Source: a virus. Taken from it: a stretch of DNA of 64,000 bases. Position numbers and translations under genes: made by a program. The stretch covers positions 1 through 64,000 of the IMG/VR virus record IMGVR_UViG_3300042935_001174; one strand, given 5' to 3'. Within the stretch, counting starts at the first letter, position 1; every line of letters begins with the position of its first letter. A model generated the notes under the pieces. That model searched no databases. It was given only the letters and a program-made list of their open reading frames with translations, and was not told the DNA's origin. Shown piece after piece: positions 26,901 to 35,900 of this stretch.

Positions 26901-29900
26901 AATTAGGCCGTTGTACTCGAGTATTGGACTGATAAATTTATTCAGAGCTGTGTTATAGTATGCTGGAACGTCAAAGTCAGTCAAGTTGCCTTGGAAAATA
27001 TCGTCTCCTTGGTAACGCAGGTTAAACTCTCTGATCTGTGTGTGGTAGGGTTTTACTTCTTGAATATAGTTTAACACAAAGTCTTGATTGTCCGCACGGT
27101 AAACCTGGTATGGTTCAAGATTACGCACAGTATGATCAACGTCAATTAAACTGGTCTTGGTTAGCCAAAGTGGTGCTTCTTGTTCAGATAATATATAATT
27201 AAACATTAATATCAATAGACGATTACGTTCAATTAATAAATCACCAACAAATAATTCTTGATTTATACTCTGTATAATTTTGCGTGTTTCGGTAACTGGT
27301 TCTTGGTCGTAATATTGAGCATCAAAAACCTCAACGTCAAATCCAAAACGTCCAATTGAGTAATTCCATAGCGTGGCTGAAAATTCAATTGTTCCGTCTT
27401 GCAATCCAACTCTATTCCACACTCCATTTTCAAGCAAATAAATTTCCCATTTGCCCTGAGCATTTGCAGTAACTTTAATACTACTTCCATTAGGAACTGA
27501 AATTGTTGTTAACGCAGAATATGTTGGGACTTCTATTAAAATTCTAGTCAACGGGTTATAACCCGGAAGGTACCAGTCGATATAATTCCAATATTTTTTA
27601 GTATTATAACTTTGTACACGAACCAACGACAATACTTTCTCTCCTGGGATAAATCCCGGAGTTGTTTCGTAGATTGTCCATAAACCATTGTTGGTACTAT
27701 CGCTGTCTACTAGATACGTGTATCCATACGGTACTTCGGCCAGATTCTGATAGCTTAATTCTTCAATATTGGCAACACGTTTATCCCATGTGCCAGAAGC
27801 CACCGACGGCTGTGGTTCTTCGCTGTTTAACAAAGATAAATTTCTGTTTTCAGAAATTGGATACTGAGCTAAAATTATATTACTACGTTGCAGATAGTTT
27901 TGTAAAGCCAAAAATCTGTTGACAAACATACTCTGGCGTGGGCGAAACTGAACGCCATATTGGTCGCTTGGGCTCAAGAACGGGTCAGGTACAGGACTAC
28001 CTGCGGTGTCTTCTCCACAGAAACTGTCTTGTAGTTTACGATACAGTGAATCAATCAAGAAACCATCAGGACGATCTTGAGGGATCAACTGATACTCAAT
28101 GTGAATTTCGTTTTCTGTTCGTTCTCTGTCAAATTCAACGTGTAGCACAGTATCTTGTGCTGAAATAAAATCCAGGCCGTTGTAAATTGCAATAGTGCTT
28201 GCATTAATTGGAGCAATGTATGGAATTCCACTGGCACGTGGATTTTCAATGTATCGTGTGATTGCTTCAGGACTTAGTGTTTTTCTTGCAGTCTTACTAA
28301 CTGTGGTAATTCCTTTTACCCAGAAGTAATAAGTTGTAACAAACACACCTTGCTCATTCAACGAAGAAGTGACTACATATTGGTCAGTGGCATACACAGT
28401 TCCTGGTCCTGTATAGTTAACTGGTGCTACATCAGTGGCAGTCCACTGGTAAACATCAACAGAGCTACCTGGGAAAATCTGTCCCCATCGTCGACTTGCA
28501 TATACAATATCGTCCTGGTTGGGGTCAATGAATCGAACATTGGTTGTGTTCCACCAGATTTTTCCAACACGTTCCTGAGCCCAACTACTTCCATAATTAT
28601 TCACTGTGCCAACATTATATGCGGCAGGATCAACTGCTCCTGTGTAATCAATGTTCTGTTCAATTACTCCCAACATTCGTCCCTGCAATGGATTAAAGTA
28701 GTCAAAATAATTCTTGGCAGCACCAGTCACACGATCATACATGAATACTGTGTTCATTGATGCTATATCAACCATTGGTTGTTGAATATGTTTAACTGCC
28801 CAGGCCTGTGATCTTGTTGGGTTTTCGATCTGCAATACTTTACCATAGTTAACCTGGCTATCGCCTAGATCTGCACCGGGTGCTCCAATAAAAATATGCC
28901 CTGAAGTATAATCGACTGCCGCTCCTAGTGCATCTAGTGGCTGAATTGTATCTTCAAATATCTGCTGACCAAATACCCATTTTCCAGGATTTGTGGCACT
29001 TGGGTTGGCCGACGGCAAGAAATCATACTCGTAGACAACTCCGCTTTGTTTAACAGGATCAAAGAAATTACTGCTGTAATCATCAAAGTACGTGGTGCCA
29101 TTATCAAATGTTGTTGGTGCAACAATTGATCCATTTGGTGCGCCAATGATTAACATTGTACTTTCGGTGTTGATAGAAATTGCCTTGCCAAAATTAGCAT
29201 AATCTTGTATCACTGGCGGTGAGATATCTTGCAACCAGACATACGTATTAATTCCAAGACTATCAAATAAAGTACCATGACATGGTAATACTGTTAGTCT
29301 ATAAGAAGGAGTTGATGCTTCAAAGTTTTTAACTCCAATGGTTAATCTTCCTGCTACAACTCTGATGGGATCGTATAACCCAGGAGCAAGCATGAATGTA
29401 ATCTGTTTGTTATCACTGCTATAAGTGTAGTTAACATTCAACGTTTGCAATACATTTCTTACATACACCACCGGGGTGTACGAATATGCGTCTGAGTATA
29501 TGTTTCCAACATCAAATATTTTTGTTGTTCCATCTCCAAATAATTCAACATCAGGAATAGTCAAAACTGTCACATTTGGAATGTCAGCGGCAATAATATC
29601 GTCTGCTAACTCTGCAACAGTTGTTCCTGAGCACTCGACCACAGTATTGTTAATACGTATAGAATCTCCCGGAGTCAATGTTGGATTGGCCACAGTAGTG
29701 GTGGTGGTTCCGTACATTCCGCTCTGATTAATGTAATATTCAACTGCGCCACCCTGTGGACTACGATCGCCATTTAATGGCGCTCCCACAAACAAATTAC
29801 AACCACTTAAACATTGTTCAACTGTGTATCCAAAATTAGCAAATGCTGGTTGATCTTCATCTTCAACAGTTTGGATTAGATTAAATTGATTTGTATCAAT

Positions 29901-32900
29901 TTCTATGATGTCACCAACATTTAACGCGGCTGTGATTGTTACAGTATTTCCAGCCACTGAGAATGTTCCGTTGATGTTTTCGTCGGTGTTTAATAAGAAC
30001 GCACCATTTAAAGTAACTGCGGTTGGACCAACAAGGGTTTCTGCAGTTGTATACGAAGTAACTGCTGAATCAGTAACAATAAATCTTTCCACTGCTCGAT
30101 CAAACACATAGGCCTGGCCAGCATTGGTTGCATTTGGTGCTCCGATAATCACAGTACCACCTGTCTTTGGTGTGACCACACTCTGGCCAAATCTTGCTGT
30201 GTTGACTAATCCAGGAACAGTAAGCGCAGTTACAAATGTATAGTAAGTTTTACTTGTTACTGTAATCGACGAGTCTGCAGGTGGAATGGTGTTGAACACC
30301 AAATCCAGTGAGCTCAGTGCGCTGTCACTATTGAAATCATAGTCAATGAACGGTCTGTACAGTTGTCCGTTAACTGTGACAGTGAATGAAAAGATATCTG
30401 TAGCGGTGTACAAATAAGGATCAAGTGGAAATACTGAAGTATTTGAAACTCCACTGCCTGACTGTGTGAATGAGACTATGCCTCCTGTTACCACTTCAGT
30501 TACGGTGATTGTCAGGTCATTGGCAGGGCTTGTACCACCACCAATGGTTGCGGCATCAATGACAATTGTGTTTGCAACTGCATAGGCTGTACCCGGTGAA
30601 GTCAATGTTACATAGTATACACCGCGATTTCTCCAGATGGTAAATTCAGCTCCTGATCCTGATCCTGAAGTTACATCTTGTGTGACATTATAATAAACCT
30701 GTTGATCAAGATTAACCGAACTATTACGTGTAACAACTAGTGGAAGACCAGCAGTTGGAACAGTACCAAGTACCACATTTTCTAGCGTTACTGTATAATC
30801 ATCACCGTACACTAAAATTTCATCGCCAAGGGTTACTGTTATTTGTTCGTCGCTGTCAATAATAATACTGTTACTGTAGTTGTAAACATAGCTCACGCCG
30901 TCAGTGACATATCTGACTCTTTGTTCTGGTATATCAACTTGAGTAAACGCATATACTTTATTGTTGCCCGGGGCACCAATGTACATCCATTGGTCGTTGG
31001 CGCTGACTACAACGCTGTGACCAAACTCGCCTTGGCCAAAATCCTGGTCAGGTGAAACCAATAGTTGTCTCTGTTCAAATACATTGCTAGAAGGATATTG
31101 ATAAATTACACCAACATAACCTTGATTGTTATTGCTTTGACTGGCGCCGGCTGCGGCCCAATTTTCTCCGCCGATGTCAATGGCATTTCCATAGCCAACA
31201 GTTCCGGTGGCTCCTAGTTGAAGTAGTGTGTTCTGAATATATTGATCATTTTCAGCTTTGACATAGCTGTACACTCCGCCCGGGGCATCAACATTGTTGT
31301 TGGGATTGTATCCTGGAGCACCAACTAGAGCACCAATATTTTCAAAACCTTGGCTTACGCTAGCACCGAATCGTGAATTTTCAACGCTAACTGCTGGTGT
31401 TAAAATTGTCTTGAGTGCAAATGGACTTGTTTTTTCAATTACTATCCAGTTATTTTCAATTCCGTTGTCGTCAATCCAGGCCATGGCACCCGGTACCAGT
31501 TGAGCTGATATTGGATTGTTGGCCAAGTCAGATGCTTGTTTAAATCGTGAGCTCACTAATGTAAATGGTATTCCTGTGCCAGTTAGTGTGGTTTGTCCTC
31601 CAACAAAGGTATACGAAATCAGTATTGTGGTTAGAGTAGGAACTGCTAAAACGTTGTAAACTCCGTCAATTGCTGTATCAAACTCTTTGATAATTATAAA
31701 ATCACCCACAGACAAATTATGTTCTTTAGTAAATGTGACTGCGGCACGATCGTTTAGGTTATCTGTTACTGTGGTAACTGTTCCTGGAACTTTGTTAACA
31801 CGATATATGTTCCAGTCATAAGAGTTAGTTTTGGCAACCCAAATGGTTGTACCAACTCCAATGGAAGGCAAGCTGTCAGCAATCTCTTGCGGGTTTTCTA
31901 AGCTGAAACAGATAATATCTGCATCATCAAAATTTACATAACCAGCAAATGGCAAACGAGTAACCTCAAAATTGTCTGTTGTTGTTGGCAAAATATCAGG
32001 TGATGTTAGTTTATAACTTTCTTTCCAGACATCTTCTAACAGCACTTTTTGATCTGCTGGCGATTCTTGTGTTGGTAAAATAATTTCAATCAACGAAGGA
32101 TCGCTGGGCAACAATGCCTGGTTTAACAATAATTCAAAATAGCTACGATTAGCGTTGGCACCGTAGGTACTGCGTTGTAAGGCCCAGAATTCATAGATGT
32201 CATACTGTGCAATTTCTTTGCCTAGGTTAGCAAAGGTAAAAATTTCTGCGGCACGTGGAGTACCTTTTGTTCCCAAGAATGACTGGTACAAGTTAACCTG
32301 ACTTACGTCGGTGAGATTAAGGGCCTGCATGTATTCGCGAGGACGGAAACCAATCAACCCGTAGCTGAATAAATCAACATCACGTTCTAAGTTTGCATTA
32401 TAAACGCTGTATGCTTGTGCAAGCTGATTGCTGTCATTTGCGGCATTTGGTAACAGACCTTTTTGTATTGAGCCATAGTCGCTCTTAATCCAGGCGGAAT
32501 AGTTAAATTCCTGTGACGGCTGAACAATTGTACCTGCACTCCAGTATTCATTTTTAAACAGTACAATCTCGCCTTTGGCGTATTTTTTGTTTGGTATCCA
32601 GGCCACAATGTTGTCCTGGTTTAAAACAAATCCCGGAGCGTCAACTGTACCGTTCCAATCACCACTTAGTGTACCAAATACACGAATACGGCTTTGACGT
32701 GCTCCAGTTACTGGTTGATAAATCAGGTCAGCAAAAATACTAGTGTTGTCAAGAACTGCAAGGTGTTCGTAAGCGGTAAATTTTAAATTTAAAAAGTTAA
32801 TGGTGTTTGAAGTTAAACTAGAAACTTTAAATGTATTACCAAAACGATCAATTTGTAAATCTGTTCCAGGAACAGGTGTGCGATTTTGATTTAAGATAAT

Positions 32901-35900
32901 GTTATCAATGGTTACCGGCACTAGGCTTTCTACTACTGCACCTGGACGTGTGACAGAAATTGATGTTGCTGCCGGGTTAAGATTGATAATTGCACCTGGT
33001 GCCCAGCCCTGATTGCTCCAGTATACAAATTCCTGGGCCATTTGCTGCCAGTTAAGTGCAGAACCATTTTCTCGATTTTCAAAAATCAAGCCTTGAGTTT
33101 CAAGAAGTTTACCGTAGCTTAAAATAAAATCGCAAACTGCGGCCTTGTTAGTAAACACATATCCGTATGGAACTTGGGCCACTGTGTCAGAGTACTCGAC
33201 TGGAACACTGATATTGACACCATTGGCAGAAATAGTTAGTGTCTTTCCGCTTGGCTTTGATACCAATATATCAAAATAAGGGGAGTTGGTACTGTATCCA
33301 TACACGGCCCACCCATCCTCGGTGCTTTGAACAACAACAGAGCTGTAGATAATCTTGGAGAACGGTTGATTTTTGTACAGCAGTAGTTGATAGCTTTCGT
33401 CGGGTAACATTAAACTTGCATTTAAACTGTTTGGTGTAGAGCGTTCAGTGTAAATTTTTAAATAATTTTTGTCGCTGAATGCAGCCATTCTCCAGCAGAG
33501 TCTTACATCAATGTTATATAATGCATCAGTTAATCCTGTTGTGCTGTTGATACCTCTCTGACGATTGTAGTCAATGATCCAGTCAATATAACTGGCTTTG
33601 CTGACTCCGTTACCATACAAAGGCTCTAGATGTTTAGCGTCAAGTCGGTAACGATTGTCCCATAGATATTGCTCTTGCGCAGAATCATATACATAACGAT
33701 CTCTGTCGGCAAATAATGCAAAAAACTTAGCAGGTTTAGTTAGTGCCAATAATCTCATCACAGCAAACGGCCATGAACTGCTGGTACGCCAAGATGATTC
33801 CACTGGGCCATCATCACCAAACACCCAACTACGTCTGAAACTGGTTTGATCAAAATTTCCAACTATTGAATTAAACGGGCTGGTTAACTCTCCTTCAGAC
33901 CCCGACGGGATAACCTGAGTTAGTCCATTACGTACATACAGTGGATTAACATAGTGACCAACTGGGTCTTTAATTAATCCTTTTTCAAGATCTTCCCACA
34001 GAACCAAGTTTCCTGATGTGTATGGTGCAGGACCGTATTCTGCTTCCCACCAATATGGTTGCTCACTAAACCCAAGCATTTCCCAAGGAGTGGTATTAGG
34101 AGTAATTGTGTCGTAGAAATATAAGTAGTTGCCGCGCCAGCCACCCAGCAATGGTTTGTTATCTAACTTGTTTGCACTTTGGCTGTAATTGTATGTAAAC
34201 GGATCCAATGGTACATAAAACTGAGTATTGTAGTCAAGTTTATTCCATCCTACCCAGCTTAAAAAATCTTCGCTGAGAATCTCATTGATCTCAGTAAGAG
34301 AATATTGTGTGGTTCTAAACTGTCCAGGCATGACTTCATCTAGAACCATTGGGATTTCACTAATAATTTTTAGATTATTAAAAATTCGTGTTTCAAATTC
34401 TAACAAAACCTGATCTCGAAAATCCCCAAATGCCACAGTGATACTGCCGTCATGCCCCTGTATTACTTCTGTTGGATTGACATAAGTGTCCGACACAAAC
34501 ATAGATGGTTTAAATGACGGATACAATCCAATCTTTGTTGGTGTGTTTGGAACGTAGCTACCATAAGTTGTATCATATTCTCGAATCTTGATAACATCTC
34601 CAATTGCCAGAGTTGCTGTGATTGTCATTGTAGGAGAATCAGCAGATACTGTATAATCATAACCGCGAGTTAGAATGTTACCATTCAAATAAACTAGCAG
34701 GCTGTGGTAGTTTGAAGATGTAAAACTATAAATTTTTGTTAGATCAAATGTACTGTCGCTAGTGAACGAATATGTGTACGTTGTCTCAGTATACGTTTCT
34801 CCGCTGGGGATCATGTCACTCCAGTAGAATGGTGACAGGTTTGATCGTCCTATTGAAATTTCTTGTAATACAGAATCCAGCACCTGAGTCGGTGTTAAAT
34901 TAATATAATTTCCTTTGGCGGCCAAGTCCAGCAACAATGATTTATATTTTGTGTATTCCTGACTATTAAATCTTAGAGAATTAAACAACTCATATTGTTG
35001 TTCTCTGAGAAATACACCCGTTAGTGCCAACGGAGAGGAGTGTTGCACAATATTGGCACCGTAGGGAATTAAATCTCCGAGATCTCGAGTGTTATTTGCG
35101 CCATTGATTGGTCCAACAAGATCTTTAAGATTTTGTCCAATAGTTTCATAGTGAGTTCTAATTGTGCCAAGAGTGTACGATCCGCTATTTTCGTTAAGAG
35201 GATTGTTTTCAAGATTTAACGGAACTTGATAGAATCCAACTTTACTTGGGTAGTTACTCAGTGCTTGTAGTTCAATTATTGTGCCAACCGGCGGCGGCGC
35301 TGCCAATTCAATTATGGTATTTTGTCCGCTAATAGTCACTGAATAGTTGCCTGGGTCAACAAACACGCCCTCAATAAACATCTGTACTGCTGGAAAAACC
35401 GACGTAGTTGTCACGGGCACATCGAGTTTTAAGTTTTCACCGTTGTACGTAAATCTAAATATTTGGCGGCTTTGATTTTCTGCTGCCGCTTTTTGCCAAC
35501 CAATTACTTCGGTAAACGACACACGGTCAATGTATTCTCTAACAAACCCAGTGCTTACTTTTAATTCTGAACTTATATTATCTTTGACATAGATAAAAGT
35601 ATCATTGTACAGGTAGTTTTCAAATACAATGTCACCAAGGTTATTGATATTCAAATACTTTAGAGAAAAGCCAAGCACAACGTCCACTGACGATGTGGTT
35701 CCTACTCCGTAGCCAAACAATCTTGACCCTGTAAATGTTGAACTTGGGTAAACTGCGCGATTGCCAAAGCTTACTCCGTTGGAATCAAACACATCAAACA
35801 ATGGTGGTTGATTAACTCCGGTTTTTTCTTGTGCTTCAAACCAAGACACCCCGTCAAACCAATAGCTCTTTCCTTGCTGTGTATTGCCACTTAAACAAAC